From: Leptospira ainlahdjerensis
GTDB taxonomy: Bacteria; Spirochaetota; Leptospiria; Leptospirales; Leptospiraceae
Assembly: GCF_016919175.1 (NCBI RefSeq)
Contig: NZ_JAFFPU010000080.1
Location: 1 to 15,414, forward strand
DNA: 15,414 nt
Direction: 5' to 3'
Shown here: positions 1 through 7,037 of the stretch, one piece after another
How the letters are laid out: every line of letters starts with the position of its first letter
Position numbering within the stretch: position 1 is the first letter of the stretch
Position numbers and translations under genes: made by a program
The notes under the pieces: generated by a model
The model's database searches: none
What the model saw: only the letters and a program-made list of their open reading frames with translations
What the model was told of the DNA's origin: nothing

Positions 1-665
1 AGATTCTTGGAAATGAAATCAACGGACATTCCCGCTTTCATTGCATCGTTCGCAACTTGTGAAAGACTACCTTCCGAAGCCAGACCTTTTGAATTCTGAA
101 TTGTTTGTGTGATCGCAGATTGTAGCTTTGGATACTGAGTGCCAGAAAGAGTTTGAAGAATTCCATTCTGCCTTTCTAATGCAGTGGCGGCCTCAATCGA
201 TGCCGTTGCGAATGATCCAATGGCGAAAGCGATTCCGATCGCCGCAACTTGCTTTAACATTCCAGAAAGTGAACCCGCACTATTCGCGGTATCGGACATT
301 TCCTGATTGAGTTTTTCAAGTTCCTTGTCCGTAAGACCGGCGGCTTTAGCTGTGGCGGCTAACTCAGACTCAAGTTTTAGTTCTCCTCGGGCTTTGGAAA
401 TCAAACGTTCTATGTTTGATTCGGTTGTTTTAAACTTCTTTGCGAGTTCGGAAATTGCGGGATCTGCTTTTCCGGCGAGGCTATCTCCAATCGATTCGCC
501 GAATTCTTTAAAGGCGGCGGCTTGCGTATCCGTGAACAAGTCAAGGGAACCGCCAAGATCAGAGAACTGTTTTTTTACCGAATTCAATTCTTCCTTATAC
601 TCTTTCAAAGCGTCTGTCGCATCGCCTTTTGTTTTAAGAGCTATGTTGAGTTCTCTGACTGCCAT
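1..665 (-). CDS. Tail tape measure protein, N-terminal part (runs off the left edge)
   Basis: The minus strand is open from an ATG at 665 to the window edge, giving 221 residues without a stop. The protein is rich in Ala, Lys, Glu and Ser. It has helical, coiled-coil-like stretches at about residues 15-35 and 75-130, and a hydrophobic Ala/Ile/Gly segment at about 138-156 (VAAIGIAFAIGSFATAS). Helical N-termini with an internal hydrophobic patch are usual for phage tape measure proteins, which set tail length and sit inside the tube. Position supports the call: it directly follows sheath, tube and the tail assembly chaperone, which is the conserved order in contractile and siphovirus tails. A weak GAGAG ribosome site lies about 6 bases before the ATG, and the gap to the previous gene is 41 bases. 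The call rests mainly on context and composition. The plus-strand open frames across this region are its antisense shadow. Confidence 0.8.
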   Translation of the reverse strand, partial: MAVRELNIALKTKGDATDALKEYKEELNSVKKQFSDLGGSLDLFTDTQAAAFKEFGESIGDSLAGKADPAISELAKKFKTTESNIERLISKARGELKLESELAATAKAAGLTDKELEKLNQEMSDTANSAGSLSGMLKQVAAIGIAFAIGSFATASIEAATALERQNGILQTLSGTQYPKLQSAITQTIQNSKGLASEGSLSQVANDAMKAGMSVDFISKN

Positions 666-706
666 TTCGTTCTCTCTTTGTGATTCCTTTTCTTACACGA
701 ATTCTT

Positions 707-1036
707 TTATAACCCTGTTCCTCGAATCAACTTTGCGAGAAACTTCAACTCTTCTACCTTTTCTTCTGCTTCTCTTTTCTTTATTCGATCCACAACCTCC
801 ATGATCTTTGCGTAAAGAACAGTCGGCGCATCTTCGATTTCTTTTTGACTGAATTGAGCCGCTCCGAGAATGAACGGCTTCCAGATTTGCAATTCTCGAT
901 CAACTTCTTCGTCTATCCATTTTAAAAAGTCTTCAATCGAAGGAACTTCTTCAAAATTTGGGAACCGGTTATTCCAACTCCCACTTAAGAAATCGATTCG
1001 CGATACGCAACCACACCTCCACGTGGTTAGGCTCAA
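707..1036 (-). CDS. Tail assembly chaperone, frameshift-derived C-terminal extension (GT-type)
   Basis: This open frame overlaps the end of the preceding chaperone gene by 68 bases and continues 262 bases past its stop. The only nominal start is a TTG at 1036 with no Shine-Dalgarno sequence, and no ATG or GTG occurs near the beginning of the useful part. An independent start is therefore unlikely, and the segment translated in practice is probably 988-707 (93 residues) after a +1 slip. The protein is acidic and helical, with charged segments near the end (KIMEVVDRIKKREAEEKVEE). In lambda-like and Mu-like phages, two overlapping frames between the tube and tape measure genes encode a short chaperone and a frameshifted long form that helps load the tube on the tape measure. 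Size, order and overlap match that arrangement. I recognise it by context, not by strong motifs. Confidence 0.7.
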   Translation of the reverse strand: MSLTTWRCGCVSRIDFLSGSWNNRFPNFEEVPSIEDFLKWIDEEVDRELQIWKPFILGAAQFSQKEIEDAPTVLYAKIMEVVDRIKKREAEEKVEELKFLAKLIRGTGL

Positions 1037-1361
1037 TGTTGTCTAACGTAGGTTCAAAGAAATGATCAACCGGCTTAACGCTAAACTTAAAGAATTTGTC
1101 CAGGAGTTTGTCTTGGCTTAGTCCTTCCGTTAAAGAAATAGATTCTTGTCTCCAACGTAGTGCCTTACGGTTCCCTGGATGTTGTAGTTTGTAACTTCTT
1201 CCATCCACGAACTGAATCTTTGCGACTCTTGCGTCGTCATCGATTTCAACGAGGATCGGTTCCGAAGGAATCTGATCCAATTTCAGATCTGCTTTTTGAG
1301 TATCCGTTTTTTCAGAACCTTGGTCCCGGTTGCTTCTCACTATGATATTTTCGTTTGTCAT
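969..1361 (-). CDS. Tail assembly chaperone, short form (G-type)
   Basis: This gene encodes 130 residues from the ATG at 1361. An open frame extends upstream to 1451, but that part lies inside the tube gene. The 1361 start overlaps the tube stop as ATGA and is preceded by AAGGAG about 10 bases upstream, so I chose it. The first 35 residues are polar and probably disordered. A compact region follows (ILVEIDDDARVAKIQF...) and then a helical C-terminus ending in KWELE. No named motif is recognised. Its place between the tail tube and tape measure genes, its size, and the overlapping frame after it are the marks of the tail assembly chaperone that binds the tape measure protein before tube polymerisation. 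A fraction of ribosomes probably changes frame near residue 124 to make a 217-residue long form. Confidence 0.72.
   Translation of the reverse strand: MTNENIIVRSNRDQGSEKTDTQKADLKLDQIPSEPILVEIDDDARVAKIQFVDGRSYKLQHPGNRKALRWRQESISLTEGLSQDKLLDKFFKFSVKPVDHFFEPTLDNIEPNHVEVWLRIANRFLKWELE
986..995 (-). promoter_or_regulatory. Candidate +1 programmed frameshift site (CGA UUU CUU A)
   Basis: Read on the minus strand in the chaperone frame, the codons are CGA (995-993), UUU (992-990), CUU (989-987) and AAG, then TGG GAG TTG GAA and the stop TAA at 971-969. The second open frame lies +1 to the first. A slip of the UUU-decoding tRNA onto UUC (991-989), or of the CUU tRNA onto UUA, enters that frame and gives the same join, ...NRF-LSGSW.... 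UUU followed by C is a favourable +1 slip because the same tRNA-Phe reads both codons. A -2 slip would reach the same frame, but no repeated-base motif that would allow it is visible. The exact site is inferred. Confidence 0.5.
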
Positions 1362-1768
1362 GTTGTTAAAACTCCTTTGTAGTCTGGAAGAAGGAAAACC
1401 CAAGTTCTGTCCTTGTATTCCTTCCCACGTTCGATTGTTGGTCGTTCCCATACTCTACCTTGTGCAGAGAAACCGAGCATTCCGCCATCGCTCTTGTCTT
1501 TGAATGTGAATACGCACGGAAGACGTCCTTCTCCCATCGTAAAGAAGAACTCATTCTCGGGAGAATCCCCCATAAGGACGATAGTCAGTTTTACTCTTCC
1601 GTCATACACCTCAGAGATATTCCAATCCCCTTTGATCCCGACTTGAGACATGATGTATTCTTTTGTAACGGGTTCAATTTTGAAGAAGCCGTCAGCTTGG
1701 CTCATTCCGGAAACTTCACGTCCGTTACAGTTTACGTTTAGTTTCTTTGGGTCCCAAATTCCATTCAT
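1358..1768 (-). CDS. Tail tube protein (DUF3277 type)
   Basis: This 136-residue protein forms the inner tube of the contractile tail. It opens with the pattern typical of DUF3277 tube proteins: an N-terminal 'YDPKKVxVxxNG' motif (here WDPKKLNVNCNG, residues 5-16), a short 'SGMSQADGFFKIEP' segment, then a central part ending in a 'VKLTIVLMGDSPEN' strand (about 60-73) and a C-terminal WVFLLPDYKG. The length is normal for the family. AAGGAG lies 8 bases before the ATG at 1768. It follows the sheath gene after a 12-base gap and overlaps the chaperone gene as ATGA. Sheath-then-tube order is standard for myoviruses. An alternative frame within it (about 1366-1554) is a shadow. Confidence 0.88.
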   Translation of the reverse strand: MNGIWDPKKLNVNCNGREVSGMSQADGFFKIEPVTKEYIMSQVGIKGDWNISEVYDGRVKLTIVLMGDSPENEFFFTMGEGRLPCVFTFKDKSDGGMLGFSAQGRVWERPTIERGKEYKDRTWVFLLPDYKGVLTT

Positions 1769-1780
1769 TCCGAATTCTCC

Positions 1781-3160
1781 TTAAGTTAGTTCACCGTCGA
1801 TGTCGACTTCATTGATCGCGCCTCTCAAACGACAGGAGAACGTAATGTTCGGTAGAACACGATTGTTCCTATCGTTCGTCGGAATCTCATCTATTGTCTC
1901 AGGTAAGTTAATTTTGTATTGATAGTCTCCGAGATCAGAGCGAGCCTTGTCCGCTTCCGTCTCTACCAGAGCAATGATTCCTTGAACACCGGCCTGAACA
2001 AAGACTTCTCGCATACGCGATTCAATCATTTGAATTCCTTGGATCGTGTAAGGAACAACGTCTGAATTTAGAAACAGACTCGTGATGTTCTCTCTCAAAC
2101 GAGCTTTCAACCAAACTCGGTTTTCTACGACGTCCGCATAAACGTTTCCGGTAGAAATTCCAGGAAACGGAACTTGCGCTCCGCCAAAATCGACGATTAA
2201 ATTTCCATTGTCCGAAAATATCGAGGACGTTTGTGAGTTTGTGTATCCAGAGTTTTCCACTCCATCCAAAGGAAGGTATGCGTAGTTATACGATCCAACT
2301 CTTCGCGGAGCCGTATTCCCAACCCATGCCGCTTCCGGAAACGAGTCAGGATTCTTGTGTAGCGTGAAGTATTCCCAGATTGAGTTTCTTCCGACAAGAG
2401 CTGTGATGTCGTCTGTGCAGGCAAAATACATCTTCTCAGCCGATGCAAGATAGTCGGCTAACGCTTGGATTTCACTTTTGGTGTGAACTGTAGCCACAGT
2501 CTTAAACCAGGAATCTTTCCCAGAGTTTCTAAGACTCGCAATTTCCTCGGGTGCGGTAGACCAAGCTGTTAAAAGAAAGACAGCAACGGTTTTCGGTCTC
2601 GGAGTTTGTCTAAAAACCTTTGTCGCTTGGATGTATTCTTTATCGGAAGAAGAAAATCCAAGTTCAAGAAGATCATCTGCCGATGTAATTTCCATGTATC
2701 TTTCGTAGGACAAAGCGGCTTGGGTGAAAACGGAAACAACTCCGCTTCCAGTATTGGCTACTTCAACAACGTCAACGATCTTCGTTGCACCGGCTACGTT
2801 GGACACCGCTTCCGCCGCAAGTTTGATTTGATGAGCAGTAGAGGTCGGGAGACCGGCTCCGTCGGTTGCTACGTTTACCGTAATGATATACGGATCGTTT
2901 TCCGCACCTGTCCCAGAACGGACAACCGAAAGAGATGTGCTGTTTCCGGATACAATGTATTTCACCTGCACATTGACGACTCCGGAAGTTACTGATTTCC
3001 AGATAAGACCGGCGGAACCGCTTAGGATTTGTAAAAAATAGATCGGTGCCTTGATCCCTAAGATCATTGGCAACCCGAACCCCATTTGAGACACAGGGGT
3101 GTTTCTTAGAAAAATGTTAATCCGGATAGGATCGATTTTGGAAATGGTTTGTGCGCTCAT
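1781..3160 (-). CDS. Contractile tail sheath protein (DUF3383 type)
   Basis: The 459-residue protein matches DUF3383-type sheath proteins of Mu-like and related myoviruses. A segment at about 155-190 reads YMEITSADDLLELGF, then KEYIQATKVFRQTPRPKTV, which is the family's usual 'itSadellelgFg...eYlaA..vFsQ.prP..v' pattern. The C-terminus ends in a strand-rich NITFSCRLRGAINEVDIDG element, as expected for the sheath handshake region. Residues about 63-150 form an inserted beta-rich domain (PYIITVNVATDG, TSTAHQIKLAAEA) that is clearly related to one in the decoration protein at 6366-6614. A strong AGGAGG site lies 4 bases before the ATG, which overlaps the upstream stop as ATGA. This gene is the main evidence that the phage has a contractile tail. 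Confidence 0.9.
   Translation of the reverse strand: MSAQTISKIDPIRINIFLRNTPVSQMGFGLPMILGIKAPIYFLQILSGSAGLIWKSVTSGVVNVQVKYIVSGNSTSLSVVRSGTGAENDPYIITVNVATDGAGLPTSTAHQIKLAAEAVSNVAGATKIVDVVEVANTGSGVVSVFTQAALSYERYMEITSADDLLELGFSSSDKEYIQATKVFRQTPRPKTVAVFLLTAWSTAPEEIASLRNSGKDSWFKTVATVHTKSEIQALADYLASAEKMYFACTDDITALVGRNSIWEYFTLHKNPDSFPEAAWVGNTAPRRVGSYNYAYLPLDGVENSGYTNSQTSSIFSDNGNLIVDFGGAQVPFPGISTGNVYADVVENRVWLKARLRENITSLFLNSDVVPYTIQGIQMIESRMREVFVQAGVQGIIALVETEADKARSDLGDYQYKINLPETIDEIPTNDRNNRVLPNITFSCRLRGAINEVDIDGELT
2711..2974 (-). repeat. Immunoglobulin-like insert domain in the sheath (paralogue of 6366-6614)
   Basis: Residues about 63-150 of the sheath share an ordered motif set with residues about 142-224 of the decoration protein: P-Y-x-I-T-V-N-x-A-T-x-G, then T-S-T-A-x-x-I-K-x-A-x-E-A, then G-S-G-V and a terminal A-L. 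This is protein-level homology, not a DNA repeat. Similar beta-sandwich modules occur in many phage structural proteins. Confidence 0.7.
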
Positions 3161-3681
3161 GCTTCCTCCTGAAATTCAACCGAAGGCGCGCTTGCGGTTG
3201 CTTGAACTTGTGTTTCGCTTAACTTTCTGGATTTGAACATCACATCAAATCCGGTTTTGTATTCATACTGCACCGATTCCAAAACTGTAGTTCGGTCTTG
3301 CACGTCTCGTGTGATGAGTTGCGGAGTGATTCCGAATTTTTCGCATTCTGAAAGTCCCTGAATTGAATCAAACCAATCCATTGCTTTTTCGGAAAGATCC
3401 CAACAAGTCGCGATGGACTTATCGTGCAAGAAGGACATACTGATTGATGCCTGTTGATTTTTTCTGACGACTTGTTTCAATTGAACAGTATCGATTTCTT
3501 CAATCCAAGAGGATGCGCTCTTTGTTGCATCCTGGTTTAAAACGAGAATCTTATACGAGCCGAAAGGATAGTCTGGTGTTTCAAAACCTTGATCACCCAT
3601 ATCAATCTTGATTCCGGGATAAGATGCTTCAAGGGCTTCTTGAAGTTTTCCCATTACGGAATTTATATCTTCGAATTTCAT
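3157..3681 (-). CDS. Tail terminator / neck protein (LIC_12616-like)
   Basis: This is a 174-residue protein with a mixed alpha/beta composition. It has an N-terminal helix (INSVMGKLQEALEASYPG), a central 'FGSYKILVLNQD' strand, a pattern of polar strands (VRKNQQASISMSFL), and a long helix with conserved-looking Trp residues (CWDLSEKAMDWFDSI). This matches the neck/tail terminator fold (gp12-like), and I believe it belongs to the LIC_12616 family named from a Leptospira interrogans gene. Such proteins cap the tail tube before it joins the head. The last ~25 residues are low in complexity. It overlaps both neighbours as ATGA (3681 and 3160) and sits directly before the sheath, the standard terminator position. 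Family assignment is from memory and was not searched. Confidence 0.68.
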   Translation of the reverse strand: MKFEDINSVMGKLQEALEASYPGIKIDMGDQGFETPDYPFGSYKILVLNQDATKSASSWIEEIDTVQLKQVVRKNQQASISMSFLHDKSIATCWDLSEKAMDWFDSIQGLSECEKFGITPQLITRDVQDRTTVLESVQYEYKTGFDVMFKSRKLSETQVQATASAPSVEFQEEA

Positions 3682-4034
3682 AATTTGCGAATCTCCTTTT
3701 TGCAGACGTAACGAATGAATCCGGCTTCAAAGGTCATGTCTTTAATCATCGTTACGATGTATTTTACTCCGTTGAATTCAAACTTGTCTTCATATTCAAT
3801 TGAAAGAGCATTTCCAAGCTGATAAAAATTCCGATCTTCCGAGGTATAGGATCCTTCGGACATTGCGATCAATTGTCTCGTGCTGACAGTTGTTACAGGC
3901 ATTTCCATATCGATTCCAGGTGCGTATTCAGTTACCGCTTCACCCTTTGCGTTTTTCGTCTTAGGAAGTTTCTTGAAATACTTTACCGGTCTGATAAAAG
4001 GTTTGAGAGAATCGGCAACACCTGTAAGGCTCAT
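3678..4034 (-). CDS. Probable head-closure / head-tail joining protein
   Basis: The 118-residue protein has no motif I can name. It contains beta-rich segments (ALSIEYEDKFEFNGVKYIVT) of the kind seen in head-completion or stopper proteins, where an 'F.v.G..y.V..i.D...' strand pair is common, and it ends with a basic tail (CKKEIRKL). It lies between the neck protein and the tail terminator, exactly where head-closure proteins lie in myoviruses and siphoviruses. Both junctions are ATGA overlaps, and a GAAGG site stands about 8 bases before the ATG at 4034. Function is inferred from context only. Confidence 0.5.
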   Translation of the reverse strand: MSLTGVADSLKPFIRPVKYFKKLPKTKNAKGEAVTEYAPGIDMEMPVTTVSTRQLIAMSEGSYTSEDRNFYQLGNALSIEYEDKFEFNGVKYIVTMIKDMTFEAGFIRYVCKKEIRKL

Positions 4035-4669
4035 GCGGCTACCTTCCCATCAATCGCGTAATTGATCGCATTAAATAATCTTAATTTATCTCGTAACGGT
4101 TTTGCATTTCCTTTCAAACTGGAAGTCAGTCCGGAGAGTTCTTTAAACGGAGGATTGTTATTCACGATTCGATTTTTAATCTCGGAAACCGCTCTAAGAC
4201 CAACACGATGTAAAACTTGTATCGCCGGGGTTTCGCCGTTCAGGAAATCTTGAATTCCTTTTTCATATTCTTCGAAGACCGCATCTTGGAAGGACTGCAA
4301 ATCAAATGTTCCGCGAAGCCAAGATCGTTCTGGAATGACAACCTTCTTTGTAAGAATGAAGAGTGGAGTCAAATGACCTCCTTCCGATTTTGCAAGCATC
4401 GCAGACGATTTTCCTTTTTTCGGAGGAATGAACTTAAGACCAGAGATACTCCGAGGACTCTTTCCGCGAAGCTCCGGAACTAACGGAATCGTAAGCCATT
4501 TTGAATTTTTAGGTCTAATCACCGCTCCAAATTCATTGGCTCCGGCACTGATTAAAAGGTCACTGTCAACGGAACCGACAAGACCGACGGTGATCGTCGC
4601 CTTTTCGATATATTCTAAATCTCTGATGAGTTCATCAAGGTTTGTATTGTCTTCGATGATCGCCGACAT
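4031..4669 (-). CDS. Neck / virion morphogenesis-type protein
   Basis: This 212-residue protein resembles the neck or tail-completion group that includes phage virion morphogenesis proteins. It has an N-terminal helix, then 'TITVGLVG...AGANEFGAVI' (about 25-50), comparable to the usual 'v.vGi.....A..hEfGt', then 'VIPERSWLRGTFD' (about 110-122), the counterpart of 'IPpRpFlR', and a C-terminal helix with NNPPF...PLRDKLRLFNAINYAI, the counterpart of 'PPl...T...PL.DTG.L..si.y.V'. An insertion of about 50 residues separates the EFG and PERSWLR motifs, making it longer than typical members (about 150). Its ATG overlaps the connector stop as TAATG, and its ribosome site is weak, so coupling probably drives its translation. 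Confidence 0.62.
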   Translation of the reverse strand: MSAIIEDNTNLDELIRDLEYIEKATITVGLVGSVDSDLLISAGANEFGAVIRPKNSKWLTIPLVPELRGKSPRSISGLKFIPPKKGKSSAMLAKSEGGHLTPLFILTKKVVIPERSWLRGTFDLQSFQDAVFEEYEKGIQDFLNGETPAIQVLHRVGLRAVSEIKNRIVNNNPPFKELSGLTSSLKGNAKPLRDKLRLFNAINYAIDGKVAA

Positions 4670-5013
4670 TATCCGACTCGTCCTTTGAATCCGAGGATTT
4701 CAGTTCGTTTTTGGTTATATAAATCAAGCCAAGACACTTGCATGCCCGGTGAAATGTTCGTATCGTAGTTGCGAGAAATTCCATCCGCAGATTCCGCCAT
4801 CACTTCGTTTTTCATACGATTGGCATTGAAGAGCAAGTAAGCCGCTCGGGCGCGTTGAAGTTCATTGAATCGCGGATGAGATTCAGAAAGCGCAGTGTTG
4901 TCGATGACGCTTGCGACAGCATCATCAAGGAACAACTGAAGTTCTGGGTCAGTTAAGTCCGCGATAGGATCTCCGATATACGCTCTAAGCTGTGCTATAC
5001 TTGCTCTTGCCAC
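4669..5013 (-). CDS. Head-tail connector (adaptor) protein, gp6/DUF4054-like
   Basis: The 114-residue protein is mostly helical: 'ASIAQLRAYIGDPIADLTDPELQLFLDDAVASV', then 'FNELQRARAAYLLFNANRMKN', then 'MAESADGISRNYDTNISPGM'. The pattern of an N-terminal helix, a helix ending in a chain-length 'AayLlfnan' stretch, and an 'aeSadgiSr.yd' loop resembles the small adaptor proteins that dock on the portal. It follows the major capsid gene, as expected. The start is a GTG at 5013 with AGAAGGA about 8 bases upstream. The exact family is uncertain, but the connector role is well supported by size and position. Confidence 0.65.
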   Translation of the reverse strand: MARASIAQLRAYIGDPIADLTDPELQLFLDDAVASVIDNTALSESHPRFNELQRARAAYLLFNANRMKNEVMAESADGISRNYDTNISPGMQVSWLDLYNQKRTEILGFKGRVG

Positions 5014-5032
5014 GTTAGTTTCCTTCTAATGT

Positions 5033-6019
5033 TTACGCCGCAGGAGCCTTATGAGTTCCGTATCTCATAACAATTCCTTTTGGCTTATACACATGAATTC
5101 CACCGATTTTCTCCTCGGCTTTAACTTTCATATATCCTTCAAAATCATCCCAAAGAGATTCCTTAACTTCGAGATCGGAAGCTATAATGATTTCGGCTAC
5201 GTCTGCTGAATCATCGAATAGACAAAATCCACCGATGAAATCGGAGCCGATTTTCTTATTTAGGAATTTGTAAGACAGGTCTTTAGTCCGAATGAATCCA
5301 CGAGGAAACATCAAATCTTGATTACTCAGTAACCATTGAAGAGTGGTCATGCTGTTCTGATTTGAGATCGGTCTTAGGAGCCACATATAGTCTTCATCGT
5401 CGATGAGACAACCTGCGGCTTTATACAAACCGGACCCTTCCAACTGCGCCTTAGCATCGATAAAATCGTTTAAAATCTGCTCAGGAGTTTTGTTCTTAAA
5501 CAGATACTTTTCGATACCAGATCCGGTTCCGGTAGCGGCAACGTTATCTTGATTGATTCCGCTCCAATTAAAAAGACCTTGCTTGATCTGCTTTCCTGCC
5601 AAGCTCAATCCGTGAGAAATGATCTTGTTCTCTTGCTCCGCGACAAATCGTCTGGTTCCGTTAAGACGTTTATCTCTAACCGGATATTCGCTTCCCTTTC
5701 CAGATTGTCGCCTTGCCTCGGCCTGATCCAAATCATCTTGAGTGATTGTAAAACCGGCTCTTACGATAAAGAGTTTATCACCTTGACTTCCGGCTTTTTC
5801 ACCGATGAATGGCATATCGTTTGAACGAACACCTGATTCGATCACTTGAGCAGAGCCTGTGTCTTCGACATGCTCAACCGTATAACTGTGAGAGTAAGAA
5901 GGAGTATCTTCGTTGATTTTAAAAATCGTTCTTGATACAAGTTCGTTCTTGCGCGGAGTAAGAATCGTTTTCTGAATGTATTCTGAATCCGCTTTTCTAA
6001 ATATTGCTTTTTCTGCCAT
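5033..6019 (-). CDS. Major capsid protein (HK97-fold, DUF2184/encapsulin-like)
   Basis: This 328-residue protein is the likely shell subunit. It lies after the protease/scaffold and decoration genes and before the connector, the usual major capsid position. Its sequence runs as an N-terminal helix region (MAEKAIFRKADSEYIQKTI), a 'YSHSYTVEHVEDTGSAQVIE' strand-rich arm, then 'FTITQDDLDQAEARR' and 'FVAEQENKIISHG', like the spine-helix area of DUF2184 capsids ('..s..El..A....l....a.aar...e...n.i..G'). A later 'KTPEQILNDFIDAKAQL' helix and a C-terminal 'VKAEEKIGGIHVYKPKGIVM' follow, where the peripheral domain ends. There is no obvious N-terminal propeptide. The gene has a near-perfect ribosome binding site (6028-6034), fitting high expression. 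Family assignment is by pattern; the role is confident. Confidence 0.85.
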   Translation of the reverse strand: MAEKAIFRKADSEYIQKTILTPRKNELVSRTIFKINEDTPSYSHSYTVEHVEDTGSAQVIESGVRSNDMPFIGEKAGSQGDKLFIVRAGFTITQDDLDQAEARRQSGKGSEYPVRDKRLNGTRRFVAEQENKIISHGLSLAGKQIKQGLFNWSGINQDNVAATGTGSGIEKYLFKNKTPEQILNDFIDAKAQLEGSGLYKAAGCLIDDEDYMWLLRPISNQNSMTTLQWLLSNQDLMFPRGFIRTKDLSYKFLNKKIGSDFIGGFCLFDDSADVAEIIIASDLEVKESLWDDFEGYMKVKAEEKIGGIHVYKPKGIVMRYGTHKAPAA

Positions 6020-6027
6020 GTTGATAA

Positions 6028-6034
6028 CCTCCTT
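6028..6034 (-). promoter_or_regulatory. Strong ribosome binding site of the major capsid gene
   Basis: AAGGAGG stands 8 bases before the ATG at 6019 and overlaps the TAA stop of the preceding decoration gene (6035-6033). It is the best Shine-Dalgarno match in the window, as expected for the most abundant virion protein. Confidence 0.8.
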
Positions 6035-7037
6035 AGTTATCCAACGTTAAAGAATATACACCGGACGCCAGATTCAACTCGGCGACTCCAACATCCGACT
6101 TACGCGCAAACTTGACACCGGTCACGATCGCGGTCTTTCCAGGGATAACCGTTTTTCTAAAAGCTCCTGCAAAGTAACTACCTTCCGCGACGATTCGAAT
6201 TCGAACGGGATCGGTTTCATTGACAGCTTCTTCGCACGGTATCCAAACAATTCCTTCAGTAATGAATGAAGAAAGTTCTCCATCGTTATACGCGAGGTTG
6301 TCCAGATCTCCGGCGGCAGTTGAAAACGAAGTCACACCATCGAATCGAAGGTCCGTCGTAATCTTGGTCAAAGCAGTCAAAGGAGCGGCTACAGCAACAC
6401 CAGAACCATCTCCAAGAAATTCTACGCTGATTGCCGGATTGATATTCGTGTTCGCCTCAAGTGCATCTTTGATTAGTGTAGCCGTTGAAGTGATTACAGC
6501 CGACCCGTTAGTCGCACAGTTTACGGTGATAACATAAGGAATGGATTGAGTTCCTTCACCGGTTATCGTTACTCCTAACGTCGCGTTATTCGTTCCTGGA
6601 TTCACAATCGCAAATAACGCCCAAATATCGGGGGACTTTGTTGTAATTCGAAGTCCCGAGTTTCCAGATCCAAAATCTTTCGTATCTTGAACTGCATCGG
6701 CTCCGACAACGGAAATTCCTTCTCCATTTGCAACGAGCATCACGCCAGTGCCGAAAGGAAGTCGACCAACGGACGCAACTCCACCTCGTCTTTTGAAATC
6801 GTTTGAGTCTCTGGACTGAGTCCCGAATAACCCAGGGGTTTCATTATACAATCCACCTTCAGGAACGGACGCTCCAATCATCGCCAAAGAAGTTGATCCG
6901 AACAGAGAAAGTAAATCAAATCCTCCAAATGGAAAAAACACTTTAACAAACTCTAATGGTTCTACATTCGTCAATGACAGACCAAATGCAGAAACGAAAA
7001 GTAAACTTAGAAATCCTAAAAAGACTTTGAACTTCAT
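6033..7037 (-). CDS. Capsid decoration / structural protein with signal-like N-terminus
   Basis: The product has 334 residues from ATG 7037; a GTG at 7040 is in frame, but the ATG forms a TGATG overlap with the upstream stop and has GAGGAG 8 bases away. From about residue 56 it resembles phage structural cement/decoration proteins: 'VPEGGLYNETPGLF', then 'GRLPFGTGVMLV', the counterpart of the usual 'ipFGraVv'. Residues about 142-224 are an immunoglobulin-like domain shared with the tail sheath. The C-terminus returns to beta-rich structural sequence. The first ~22 residues (MKFKVFLGFLSLLFVSAFGL) look like a Sec signal peptide: one basic stretch, a hydrophobic core, and small residues. This is odd for a cytoplasmically assembled capsid protein. 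An alternative ATG at 6881 would remove it but lacks a clear ribosome site. Confidence 0.72.
   Translation of the reverse strand: MKFKVFLGFLSLLFVSAFGLSLTNVEPLEFVKVFFPFGGFDLLSLFGSTSLAMIGASVPEGGLYNETPGLFGTQSRDSNDFKRRGGVASVGRLPFGTGVMLVANGEGISVVGADAVQDTKDFGSGNSGLRITTKSPDIWALFAIVNPGTNNATLGVTITGEGTQSIPYVITVNCATNGSAVITSTATLIKDALEANTNINPAISVEFLGDGSGVAVAAPLTALTKITTDLRFDGVTSFSTAAGDLDNLAYNDGELSSFITEGIVWIPCEEAVNETDPVRIRIVAEGSYFAGAFRKTVIPGKTAIVTGVKFARKSDVGVAELNLASGVYSLTLDN
6366..6614 (-). repeat. Immunoglobulin-like domain in the decoration protein (paralogue of 2711-2974)
   Basis: The segment carries P-Y-V-I-T-V-N-C-A-T-N-G, T-S-T-A-T-L-I-K-D-A-L-E-A and D-G-S-G-V in the same order and spacing as the sheath insert. 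The similarity is at protein level. Confidence 0.7.

Noticed and set aside
307..804. A 165-codon plus-strand open frame
   Set aside because: It lies antisense to the tape measure gene and the chaperone end, which have coherent protein sequence and context. The plus-strand product is Ser/Phe/Leu-rich, typical of an antisense shadow.
1362..1451. Upstream extension of the chaperone gene to 1451
   Set aside because: It lies within the tube gene and lacks a ribosome site. The ATG at 1361 has AAGGAG and an ATGA overlap.
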